From assembly GCF_017873565.1 (NCBI RefSeq), contig NZ_JAGGKH010000001.1, positions 248,001-312,000 of the forward strand: a stretch of DNA of 64,000 nucleotides, read 5' to 3'. Each line of letters starts with the position of its first letter. Positions within the stretch are counted from its first letter, which is position 1. Below, one piece after another: positions 47,109 through 54,154 of the stretch. The translations under genes and the position numbers were made by a program. The DNA comes from Lederbergia galactosidilytica (GTDB lineage Bacteria > Bacillota > Bacilli > Bacillales > Bacillaceae_C). The notes under the pieces are model-generated. The model was not told where the DNA came from, made no database searches, and saw only the letters and a list, made by a program, of their open reading frames with translations.

Positions 47109-47972
47109 TCAGTGATTTTGCTGGGGTGTGATTCTTTCACGCCTGAACTGCGATGGGGGTACCCCCGTTTTTTCACTGAAGTAGCGACTAAAATGGGCAC
47201 CATTCTTAAACCCTACTTCTAGAGCAATATCAGATATCTGTTTATTCGGTTTGATTTCAAGCAAAATTTTGGCATGATCAATGCGGCAGCGCATGACATA
47301 TTCCATAACCGTCATTCCTAGAGAATCTCTAAATAGCTGGGTAATATGCCGTTTAGATATATGGAATTCCTTGGACATTTGATCCAATGTTAACTGTTTC
47401 ATATGATTCTTCATAATCCAAGCAATCATTTTTTCTATTAATGTATCCTTTTCATTTTTGTTAGAGATAATTTCGGCTAGAGGGGTGTGGGCGAGATGAT
47501 TGATTTCAAATAAAAGATCGATAATAATATTTTTCACTTGCCCTTCAACAAGTGAATGAATGGTTTGATGATTATCTCTACGGCTTATCAATTGATCTAG
47601 CCTTGCAATACAATCTTTAAAATATACTAAATTTGCTTGGTCTTTCATTCGAATAATCGAATTATTCAACGCTAAAAAGCCATCAAATAATTCCATCGAT
47701 TTCATAGATTTTAATATTGGGGCAATAAACTCTGGTAAAAATTCTACCGTTGTTCGGACATAAGGATGTGGAGGCATTGTATAGGTATGATGCGGCGTTA
47801 ATCCATTTAGTAAAACAATATCACCAGGTAGTAACTCAAAAATATGATGTTGAATAATAATTTTTGCTTTTCCCTCATGAAAATAAAAAATTTCAAATTC
47901 ACGATGTGAATGGTAATTCATCAAATGATGGTTATTTTTCTTAAAATCAAAACGAAACCAACGATGTTTCAA
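47109..47972 (-). CDS. AraC-family regulator with cupin sensor domain
   Basis: A 287-residue transcription factor. The N-terminal cupin (about 15-100) has HSHREFEIFYFHEGKAKIII and LLPGDIVLLNGLTPH, the metal/ligand-barrel pattern of sugar-responsive AraC proteins. C-terminal double helix-turn-helix (about 190-285): MSKEFHISKRHITQLFRDSL and IALEVGFKNGAHFSRYFSEK. It may control the orphan sugar-binding protein gene downstream on the same strand; inferred from proximity only. Confidence 0.92.
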   Translation of the reverse strand: MKHRWFRFDFKKNNHHLMNYHSHREFEIFYFHEGKAKIIIQHHIFELLPGDIVLLNGLTPHHTYTMPPHPYVRTTVEFLPEFIAPILKSMKSMELFDGFLALNNSIIRMKDQANLVYFKDCIARLDQLISRRDNHQTIHSLVEGQVKNIIIDLLFEINHLAHTPLAEIISNKNEKDTLIEKMIAWIMKNHMKQLTLDQMSKEFHISKRHITQLFRDSLGMTVMEYVMRCRIDHAKILLEIKPNKQISDIALEVGFKNGAHFSRYFSEKTGVPPSQFRRERITPQQNH

Positions 47973-48165
47973 GCTACTCCCCCCTCTTTTGTTGTGTCTT
48001 TACCACGTCTATTAAAACTCCATTACGCTAAGACATTCCTGTAGTTATTTTCGACAAAAGTAAGGGAAATCCTGTTGGTACAGCTGTATATTTAGATTAC
48101 TCAGTTTTTTAGACTCAAAGGACAACTCATATTTACTACAAGATAAACTTTTTGAACTACTCACC

Positions 48166-48225
48166 ACTTAATTTCTAACGAAAATTTGAGTGGGAGATTC
48201 CTGCGAACACCAAGGCATCCCTCGG
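48166..48225. mobile_element. Possible IS200/IS605-type terminal hairpin remnant
   Basis: The minus strand reads GCAGGAATCTCCCACTCAAA, then an imperfect hairpin CCACT-AAATTT/AAATT-AGTGG. A GAATCTCCCACT sequence with a stem-loop is characteristic of right ends of IS200/IS605 elements with orfB. No transposase frame remains nearby, so this is at best a relic. Confidence 0.35.
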
Positions 48226-48872
48226 TTATTTTAGCAGGCTCTACCCGTAGTCCCTACGGTGAAAGCTTTATATATCCTGTACGTTGACTCGCCACGCACC
48301 CTACTTTAGCTTGGTTTTCGCGACTTCGGAATGCGTGGAGGCGATAGAACATTGAAGATTTTACGTGACAGACGTTTTTCCTGACACAACCTCATATCTT
48401 CAGTTTTCAAAGAACAACTTACAGGAATATCGCACCGTACAAACATGCGTTCTATCTACCCCAACCGACATTCATCTCCCACTTATTTTTGGGCTATGCC
48501 CTGCGCAAAATTGAAGAAGGAGTCTTTTGTCGGAAAATGATAAAGAACAACTGAAACATATCGATTAGATTACTATCCGAAAAAGTTATCCTCGAAATCC
48601 TTTATGAAAAGTTTGCGGACAAATCGATGATCACGCACATCCGGAAAAAAAACCCTTCTAGTATTCCTTAAAAAATGGGGCGATTCAGTTGCTTGAACAG
48701 CTGATCAGGGTAGAGGATAGTACTATGGAGAGGACAGCCATATTACCACCACCTTCTTTATGTAATGGTGTCATTGCTTTATTGGGGATCTGTACAGATT
48801 AGCATATATTTACAATGTGAATAGGCGCTTTTAAAGAGAAGATATTTCTCTTAAGTTTTGAGGTAATTACAA
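48226..48872. other. Decayed intergenic DNA
   Basis: About 650 bases without an intact gene. It includes the perfect palindrome CCGTAG-TCC-CTACGG (48247-48261), a GC-rich stretch at 48282-48345, and a sequence resembling the 16S-23S spacer antiterminator region (minus strand GTTCTTTGAAAACTGAAG near 48400-48418). Short coding-like fragments at 48590-48800 are broken by many stops and could not be assigned to a family. Confidence 0.45.
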
Positions 48873-48910
48873 AAACATCCCAAGGCATTCTTCTGCCTGG
48901 GATGATTTTT
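48872..48910. terminator. Terminator after the LPNTA-protein remnant
   Basis: CATCCCAAGGCA/TGCC-TGGGATG stem with T-runs on both sides. It lies just after the stop codon of the remnant on the minus strand. Confidence 0.75.
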
Positions 48911-48916
48911 GTATAC

Positions 48917-49085
48917 TTAATTCATTTTTACTTTTCTGCGATTGAATATGATAAAGGCGATCCCACCAATTACAACTAGCATTAGACCGATAAATAATAG
49001 GTTAAATGTGTGGTAGCTGTATTTGGCAAGCTATACCATGTTCTTCTTGTTTATCAGCTTTCACTGTTGGTTCAGCTGAACAAAT
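48917..49085 (-). pseudogene. Frameshifted C-terminal remnant of an LPNTA-anchored surface protein
   Basis: On the minus strand one frame reads LPNTAT. After a one-base loss the next frame continues HTFNLLFIGLMLVVIGGIAF then IIFNRRKVKMN and stop at 48917. This is a complete sortase signal (LPXTA motif, hydrophobic span, basic tail) closely similar in layout to the chitinase C-terminus (LPNTATNLFNLL). Further upstream a third frame has SAEPTVKADKQEEHG, probably the end of the linker. At least two frameshifts and loss of the rest of the gene make it a dead remnant. Confidence 0.75.
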
Positions 49086-49088
49086 AAA

Positions 49089-49122
49089 AAGACCTCTCCA
49101 GATTAACACTCTGAAAAGGCCT
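49089..49122 (-). terminator. Terminator of the SDR gene region
   Basis: AGACCTCTCCAGA/TCTGAAAAGGCCT stem with G-U pairs and an 8-base loop, followed by TTTTTATTTG on the minus strand. Confidence 0.55.
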
Positions 49123-49148
49123 TAATTCTATAGCTATCTTAAAAGTCG

Positions 49149-49229
49149 AAATCCCCAAAAAGGCTTCCTTCGCTGTGGGGTCTTGAGCTGATGCTATTCC
49201 CGCAGGCGTGTCGCCATTTTTGGGGATTT
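49149..49229. repeat. Intergenic repeat bounded by inverted ends
   Basis: Ends AAATCCCCAAAAA/TTTTTGGGGATTT form an inverted repeat around a GC-rich core (minus strand GCGACACGCCTGCGGGAATA, then AAGACCCCACAGCGAAGG). The core resembles the widespread Bacillaceae intergenic repeats that read CCCGCGGAAAGCG / GACCCCGCAGCG. It may also act as a terminator for the SDR gene. Confidence 0.6.
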
Positions 49230-49281
49230 TCTTAGAGTCGTTCTCTTAAAACCAAGGACTTATTAGACAGCTCCTGATTCA

Positions 49282-50025
49282 TTAAACCGCAGTGTATCCA
49301 CCATCAACCATTACGGTTGTGCCTGTTACAAATTCGTTTTCTGCTAAAAAGATTATGGCATGGGCAATTTCTTCTGGGTGTCCTAGTCGACCAATTGGGT
49401 GTTTCTCTACTAACCCATCATAGAAATCACCAAGCGCCTCTTTATTGACCGCTCCTGATTCAACAAATCCCGGTGCAACTGCATTAACACGGATATTTCG
49501 ATCAGCATATTCAACTGCAAGAGATTTCGTCATTGTCACGACGGCTCCTTTGGCAGCATTATAAGGTAGGGCACCTACTTGAGCGACAAACCCAAGGATT
49601 GAAGCCGTGTTGATAATCGAACCGCCACCTGTTTTGAGCATTTCTTGAATCGCATATTTCGAGCCTAAGAAGATGCCCCCTTGGTTTACATTGACGATCT
49701 TAAGATAATCTTCATAAGAACGCTCATGAGATGGTTTCATGTTACCAAATCCAGCATTATTGACCAAAACATCTACTTGTCCGAAGGCTTTCACTGTTTC
49801 TGCTACCATATTTTGCACAGATTGTTCATCAGAAACATCAACCTTAACAAATAATACGTCTTTTCCTTCATTTTTTAATTGTTTTTCAGCTTCTTTTCCG
49901 CCTTGCTCATTAAAATCTGCAATGACCACTTTTGCGCCTTTTGCAACAAACGCTTTGACTGTTGCTAAACCGATGCCTGAAGCACCACCTGTTACAATAA
50001 CCGCTTTTCCTTCAAGATTTTGCAT
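49282..50025 (-). CDS. SDR-family dehydrogenase
   Basis: A 247-residue NAD(P)-dependent oxidoreductase of the classical short-chain type. TGGASGIG cofactor motif (12-19), NNAG (about 88-91), catalytic Ser in NTASILGF and YNAAK (Tyr-x-x-x-Lys). Acidic residue at the end of beta-2 (VIADFNEQ) suggests NAD over NADP preference. C-terminus TTVMVDGGYTAV is typical of glucose-dehydrogenase/3-oxoacyl-reductase relatives. ATG with GGAGG upstream. Substrate unknown; the GntR regulator upstream on the same strand may control it. Confidence 0.93.
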   Translation of the reverse strand: MQNLEGKAVIVTGGASGIGLATVKAFVAKGAKVVIADFNEQGGKEAEKQLKNEGKDVLFVKVDVSDEQSVQNMVAETVKAFGQVDVLVNNAGFGNMKPSHERSYEDYLKIVNVNQGGIFLGSKYAIQEMLKTGGGSIINTASILGFVAQVGALPYNAAKGAVVTMTKSLAVEYADRNIRVNAVAPGFVESGAVNKEALGDFYDGLVEKHPIGRLGHPEEIAHAIIFLAENEFVTGTTVMVDGGYTAV

Positions 50026-50149
50026 ATAAATTCCTCCTGTTTATAGATTATCCATTATTGGAAAGGCTTAATAATGATTACAATTTAATGATAACGAATA
50101 CTTTGTAGATTGTCGACAATTTAACCTCAGGAAAGACCGACCTCCCTGT

Positions 50150-50800
50150 TTAATCTAATGTTCTTAATAATAACTCTGGCACGAGCTCTTTAGCTTTTTC
50201 AAATTCGTTTTGTTTGATCATTTGGATGATTTCTTCCATTCTTGGATGGTAAAATTTCATCGTTTCCATTGTCCATTTCACTTGGGCAAATACATTGAGA
50301 ATATAGACAGACTCGAAGAAAAACTTCGATAAAGCCTTATTAGCAGCAACTTCGAGGAGATAGACTAATAATTGGGTGGCTTTTTGTTGGTAAGCAATTA
50401 ATTCCCCTGCCATAAACTGTTCTGTCGCTTCTTCCATTCTTTGTTCTAAACTTGCTAACTGCTCCTCATTCCACTTCCCTTTTGTGAAATCTATTGCCAT
50501 CTGAATCAACCCAACCATCACTTCCGTATACTCGCGTACCTCTTCATTCGTAAATGACTTCACTATCGTTCCTTTACGAGGGATGCGTTCCACAATATCA
50601 TCAACTTGCAAAAGATATAATGCCTCACGAACAGGAGCCCGACTAGTATTTAACTCGGAAGCCACATACTCCTCCACGATCTTATCTCCAGGCACTAATT
50701 CGCCTTTCATAATCTTCTTTAAAATATATTTTGCAATCTGCTCTGGTAACGATTCACCAAAACGATTTTCATCACTATTCATAAATGATTTGTTCAGCAA
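50150..50800 (-). CDS. GntR-family regulator, FadR/FCD subgroup
   Basis: About 216 residues. Winged helix at about 15-85 (QIAKYILKKIMKGELVPGDK .. NTSRAPVREALYLLQ) and a helical FCD ligand domain after it. The start is uncertain. TTG at 50800 has GGAG eight bases upstream and is preferred; ATG at 50782 is the alternative. A longer frame starting at 50869 would include a promoter-like TATAAT. Likely a repressor of the adjacent SDR gene, 124 bases away, in response to a small acid; inferred from family and position. Confidence 0.9.
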   Translation of the reverse strand: MLNKSFMNSDENRFGESLPEQIAKYILKKIMKGELVPGDKIVEEYVASELNTSRAPVREALYLLQVDDIVERIPRKGTIVKSFTNEEVREYTEVMVGLIQMAIDFTKGKWNEEQLASLEQRMEEATEQFMAGELIAYQQKATQLLVYLLEVAANKALSKFFFESVYILNVFAQVKWTMETMKFYHPRMEEIIQMIKQNEFEKAKELVPELLLRTLD

Positions 50801-51294
50801 ATTCTTCACTCCAAAGTTTTTACCTGTTATAAGAGTTATTTTAGCATAATTATAACCGATAATATTCATGTCGTAAGAATCAATTTCGTCTCAGTCTGCT
50901 ACTGTCCGAAAATTTCCTGCCTATTTCAGTTGCAAAGATAAAAATCCCGTAAATGAACGATAGGTTACCAGGTTAATTTATGGAAGAACTTTTTCACTAT
51001 TTTATATACGATTGTTTCTATTTACTTCTCCTAAAGAAAGGGTAATTTTAAAATGGCAAGCACTTAATTGGTGTATAAGAATCGTCTCCAATAGACAGAT
51101 AACATAAACCCTAAAGATATTTTGCAATAAAAAACCCGGTAAAATAACAATGGCTGTTACTCTCCGGGAGAAGGTGATTCGATAGATTTTCACTAAACCT
51201 TTTTGTGACTAGAACTTAAATGTCTCAGTTCCTCTAAAAAGGTGACTACTAAAACAGGCGTTCTATTATTCTTAATAATCAAACATCATTATGC
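50801..51294. other. Intergenic with one hairpin, no gene seen
   Basis: About 490 bases. At 51135-51168 a nested hairpin (CCCGG/CCGGG outer, TAACA/TGTTA inner) is followed on the minus strand by GGGTTTTTTATTG and looks like a terminator, perhaps for an RNA from the minus strand. A 63-codon minus-strand open frame at 51002-51193 overlaps it and lacks a ribosome binding site. Confidence 0.45.
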
Positions 51295-51300
51295 TATAAT
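51295..51300 (+). promoter_or_regulatory. Promoter -10 of the toxin transcript
   Basis: ATGCTATAAT is an extended -10 (TGN-TATAAT). A weak -35 TTAATA lies 17 bases upstream (51272-51277). It leaves a leader of about 90 bases before the toxin start. Confidence 0.65.
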
Positions 51301-51397
51301 AGATTCAAGCAATAAGACCGACTTCTCAAGGGAGGATGGCTCACTTTCCGTTACTCGTCATGGTCAAGTCATAACGGGGAAGGAGGTGATGTCCACC

Positions 51398-51478
51398 ATG
51401 TCCACTTTTCAAGTGCTTACTTTACTATTCGCATTTGGGATGCTTGTGGCATTCATTATGTCCGAAAGGGATAAATGA
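51398..51478 (+). CDS. Type I holin-like toxin peptide
   Basis: 26 residues: MSTFQVLTLLFAFGMLVAFI then MSERDK. This matches the holin-like toxin family: a short polar start with F-Q/E, one membrane helix and a charged tail. AGGAGG ends at 51386. The ATG at 51398 is chosen by likeness to other members; an in-frame ATG at 51389 lies only two bases after the SD. The peptide should insert in the membrane and depolarise it when its antisense RNA is lost. It lies beside a convergent promoter, as in TxpA/RatA and BsrG/SR4 loci. Confidence 0.88.
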   Translation: MSTFQVLTLLFAFGMLVAFIMSERDK

Positions 51479-51479
51479 G

Positions 51480-51619
51480 ACCTCCCCACTGAGTTGGACG
51501 CTCCTTTGGGAGGTCTCGCCTAAAGAGAGCCGCCCCCTTTGACGGGGTTCGGTCTGTTGCTGACCGTCGATATAACCCTATCGACGGTCTTTCATATTAT
51601 ATGCGTTAGCGCACTTTAT
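51480..51619 (-). ncRNA. Predicted antisense antitoxin RNA
   Basis: A minus-strand extended -10 (TGG-TATACT, 51626-51634) would start an RNA near 51619 running toward the toxin 3' end. The region holds hairpins GAGACCTCCC/GGGAGGTCTC (51477-51517) and GACCGTCGATA/TATCGACGGTC (51562-51589). Convergent overlap at the toxin 3' end is the layout of type I antitoxins. Exact ends are inferred. Confidence 0.55.
51562..51589 (+). terminator. Terminator of the toxin mRNA
   Basis: Perfect GACCGTCGATA/TATCGACGGTC stem with a six-base loop and TTTCATATT tail on the plus strand. Confidence 0.8.
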
Positions 51620-51621
51620 AT

Positions 51622-51656
51622 TTATAGTATACCACGAAATGGTGATTGATACACAT
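51622..51656 (-). repeat. Promoter-bearing repeat, copy 1
   Basis: Thirty-five bases (TTATAGTATACCACGAAATG...TTGATACACA on the plus strand) nearly identical to 52217-52251. The minus strand carries the -10 used by the predicted antitoxin RNA. Confidence 0.75.
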
Positions 51657-51735
51657 CTATTCTTCTAGGTCAAGCAAAAAGTGATAAGAATCATTTTTTA
51701 TTTATGGATTAGATCTTAGTGTACTCGGTTATTTC

Positions 51736-52095
51736 TTACTTAATCCGCTTTAAGTCACGTAAATCCGTTTCTTGCTCAAGCGATCTTAAGGCTAATGATT
51801 CAAGTATTTTATCCTGTCGAGCTTGTCCTTCTTTAAGAGAGGTTAGTTCACCACGAAGCTTATGGACATCCATAGCAAGATTTTCAACCTTTGCATCGAT
51901 TTCTTCTTGACGATGATGGATAGCCTTCGTTAATTCTGTATTTTCGTGAAGTTGAGATTTCATCTGACAGAGATCTTTCTTGACTACTTGAATCTCACCT
52001 TTAACTCCTTGGATTTCATCTTTAACCCCTTGAACGTCATCTTGGATACTTTGGATTTCTTTCAACAATCGCTTGAACATCTGCTCTGTATCCAT
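51736..52095 (-). CDS. Small coiled-coil protein
   Basis: A 119-residue, highly charged protein with heptad repeats throughout (IQSIQDDVQGVKDEIQGVKG...). No signal peptide or membrane span. Imperfect 7-residue repeats of VKxEIQ occur at residues 19-40. ATG at 52095 follows AGGTGGGTG. It lies between the two copies of the 35-bp promoter repeat and next to the toxin locus. Similar coiled-coil proteins of unknown function occur in many Bacillus. Function cannot be assigned. Confidence 0.75.
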   Translation of the reverse strand: MDTEQMFKRLLKEIQSIQDDVQGVKDEIQGVKGEIQVVKKDLCQMKSQLHENTELTKAIHHRQEEIDAKVENLAMDVHKLRGELTSLKEGQARQDKILESLALRSLEQETDLRDLKRIK

Positions 52096-52216
52096 TATTC
52101 ACCCACCTTTTCACTTAAAAATATCTTAAGCAAAAATCTATTTCAGCACGGCTCTATCATTAGCAATTAAATCCCAAAAGGACGGTAATCCTATTCTATC
52201 GTTCGTTTATTTTAAA

Positions 52217-52251
52217 TTATAGTATACTACGAAATGTTCGTTGATACACGA
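52217..52251 (-). repeat. Promoter-bearing repeat, copy 2
   Basis: Second copy of the 35-bp element (about five or six mismatches). On the minus strand TATACT at 52221-52226 would drive the coiled-coil gene, whose start is 125 bases downstream. Confidence 0.75.
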
Positions 52252-52297
52252 GCATTTTGAATCCTTTATTTGGCTTTTATAACTGATTGTTTTCTCT

Positions 52298-53911
52298 TTA
52301 GACAGCAATAGATTCATTAATAGCAAGCGTTTGTCGATATTCCTCCGCTAACATAGTCGTCACAAATTCCGCGGTTGGATCAATATCCTCCACCATGTTT
52401 TTCAGTGAGTCAATATCCGTTTTAAAGAATTCTTTCCTAAAGTTAACTTTATTTACTCTACTATCATTTAATTCTTTATGCAATTTTTGCTCTAAACCTA
52501 CGGCATCATCACTGAAGATCATCGCATGGACATCAAATTTAAATGGTACTGATGCACTACCTAACTCATCCACTCGATCTTGAGGAACCATTCTTCTCGT
52601 CATCCCAATTTTGAACATATTGTCCCCAAAAGAACCAAGGTTCGAGATAATGTAGACGTAGCCAGCTTTTCCTAGTGTAAGACTAGCAATCTCCTCTTTC
52701 TTTTCCTCTATATTCATCATTTGGAGTTCCAATTCTTTTAGGCGATCCTGCAATTGAGTAATTTTATCTGCATCGGTTTCTTTTGAAAGCAGTTCTTTAT
52801 TTCTATCCATTTCCACTTTAAATTTACGTTCCTCATTATTGAGTTTCTTTTGTTCTTCAGCAAGGAGTTTTCTTTCTGCTGCTTCCTGCTTCATTTGTTC
52901 CTTAATCATTCTTTGTTCTTCTTTTTCTTGCTCTCTATATACATAGTACTTATATTCAATTTGAATTAATTCCAAATATAACGGCTCTATTTCAGTTAAA
53001 AACTTAGTAATTGTTGAGAGAATATTACGGTTACCTTCACCGCAAATCGCCAAATACTTAGTGAAAATATCTTTTACAGCTTGAATGGATTCTTCCAATT
53101 TATTATATTTTAATTGAAATAATAGGATTTGCAATTCAGCTTGAAGTCCTATAATCATTAAACTATAGATTGTTTTATTCGCCTTTGTTGTATACCGATC
53201 TTCATATTTAGCTAGTACATTCTTAATTTCTTTATTTGTTTCATTTGATAATTTCCTTAGTTCTTTTGAATGATCTGAATGAAGATGCAGTCTCATAACT
53301 GTACCAAGAACCGTGTCTTCCGATAATTCATTTTGAAGGTCTTCAATTTTCTTTTCAACATCATCAAATAGAATTGTATGTGGAAATCGTTCATCAAAAT
53401 TCTTCAGCCCAACAATTTCTGATTTATATTTTCTAGCTTGGTTCTTATATCTGTTTACCTCTCGAACTAAGCTTTCGTGCTCCTCAGTTAGAGACTCTAT
53501 ATTTGTATTGTACTCTAGCGTTTTTTCAACTACTTCTTGCAAAGCATCCTCGGCTTCCATTGTTATACGCTTTGCCTCCTGTTTAGCATGTTCAATAATT
53601 TCTTCTTTCTCCGTGTTCGTATTTTCATCAAATTCTTTTCTAAACTGAGCAAGGAGTCCCTCTTTATCCTCTAAAATCTTACTTTTTTCTTCAATTCCTT
53701 CATCTAATTTCGCAAGAATTTCTCTTTTCTCTTTAATAGGTGTCCTGATTAATTCATCTTCGGCAAGATAATCGTAGAATTCCTTTCTTTTTACCATTTG
53801 AATGATTAAAAAGACTAATGCTAATATCGCTGGTACCACTAGAATGCTAAACAAGGCCAACCCAAAAATCATGGGCGTAGAATACCACCATTTGTCTTTA
53901 TAAGTCGACAT
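52298..53911 (-). CDS. Membrane-anchored coiled-coil protein with C-terminal GIY-YIG (DUF4041-like) nuclease domain
   Basis: About 537 residues; start ATG at 53911 (GGGAGGCGG upstream). One N-terminal transmembrane helix (about 14-40, IFGLALFSILVVPAILALVF), a long coiled coil (about 50-165), a DUF4041-like helical middle (about 170-335, FPHTILFDDVEKKIEDLQNE .. YKYYVYREQEKEE), a second coiled coil (about 330-415) and a C-terminal T5orf172/MUG113-type GIY-YIG domain. Its motifs are GYVYIISN, FKIGMTRR and the acidic EQKLHKEL. Such proteins are often linked to phages or defence regions, but the role is not established. The membrane anchor is noteworthy because a DNA-cutting domain would be tethered to the membrane. 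Confidence 0.88.
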   Translation of the reverse strand: MSTYKDKWWYSTPMIFGLALFSILVVPAILALVFLIIQMVKRKEFYDYLAEDELIRTPIKEKREILAKLDEGIEEKSKILEDKEGLLAQFRKEFDENTNTEKEEIIEHAKQEAKRITMEAEDALQEVVEKTLEYNTNIESLTEEHESLVREVNRYKNQARKYKSEIVGLKNFDERFPHTILFDDVEKKIEDLQNELSEDTVLGTVMRLHLHSDHSKELRKLSNETNKEIKNVLAKYEDRYTTKANKTIYSLMIIGLQAELQILLFQLKYNKLEESIQAVKDIFTKYLAICGEGNRNILSTITKFLTEIEPLYLELIQIEYKYYVYREQEKEEQRMIKEQMKQEAAERKLLAEEQKKLNNEERKFKVEMDRNKELLSKETDADKITQLQDRLKELELQMMNIEEKKEEIASLTLGKAGYVYIISNLGSFGDNMFKIGMTRRMVPQDRVDELGSASVPFKFDVHAMIFSDDAVGLEQKLHKELNDSRVNKVNFRKEFFKTDIDSLKNMVEDIDPTAEFVTTMLAEEYRQTLAINESIAV

Positions 53912-54116
53912 ACAACCGCCTCCCACTTAGTTATTTTTACCTAATTCCATTTTACCAAAATACCATACTTTTAAAAGTCCATTTTCCAAAAATAGAAGGC
54001 TTTTCCAGATTAATAACCTGCAATCAAAATCTTTTTTTAAATAAATTGACCATCGTCGTTTTATGAGGGTTCAAGATACTGAAACAATAGAAGCACACTT
54101 CTAAATCTTTTCAATA

Positions 54117-54152
54117 AAAATAACCCCATTCTTTATAAAATGGGGTTATTTT
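54117..54152. terminator. Terminator after the second flagellin gene
   Basis: AAAATAACCCCATT/AATGGGGTTATTTT perfect 14-bp stem with an eight-base loop, overlapping none of the coding sequence and three bases past the stop codon. Confidence 0.9.
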
Positions 54153-54154
54153 AT

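Noticed and set aside
48400-48420. Part of an rRNA operon
   Set aside because: Only about 18 bases resemble the 16S-23S spacer; no rRNA sequence is adjacent.
48590-48800. Transposase remnant
   Set aside because: Short coding-like pieces exist but no transposase motif could be recognised in any frame; left as unassigned decayed DNA.
51002-51193. 63-codon minus-strand gene
   Set aside because: No ribosome binding site, overlaps a terminator-like hairpin, and its composition is not convincing.
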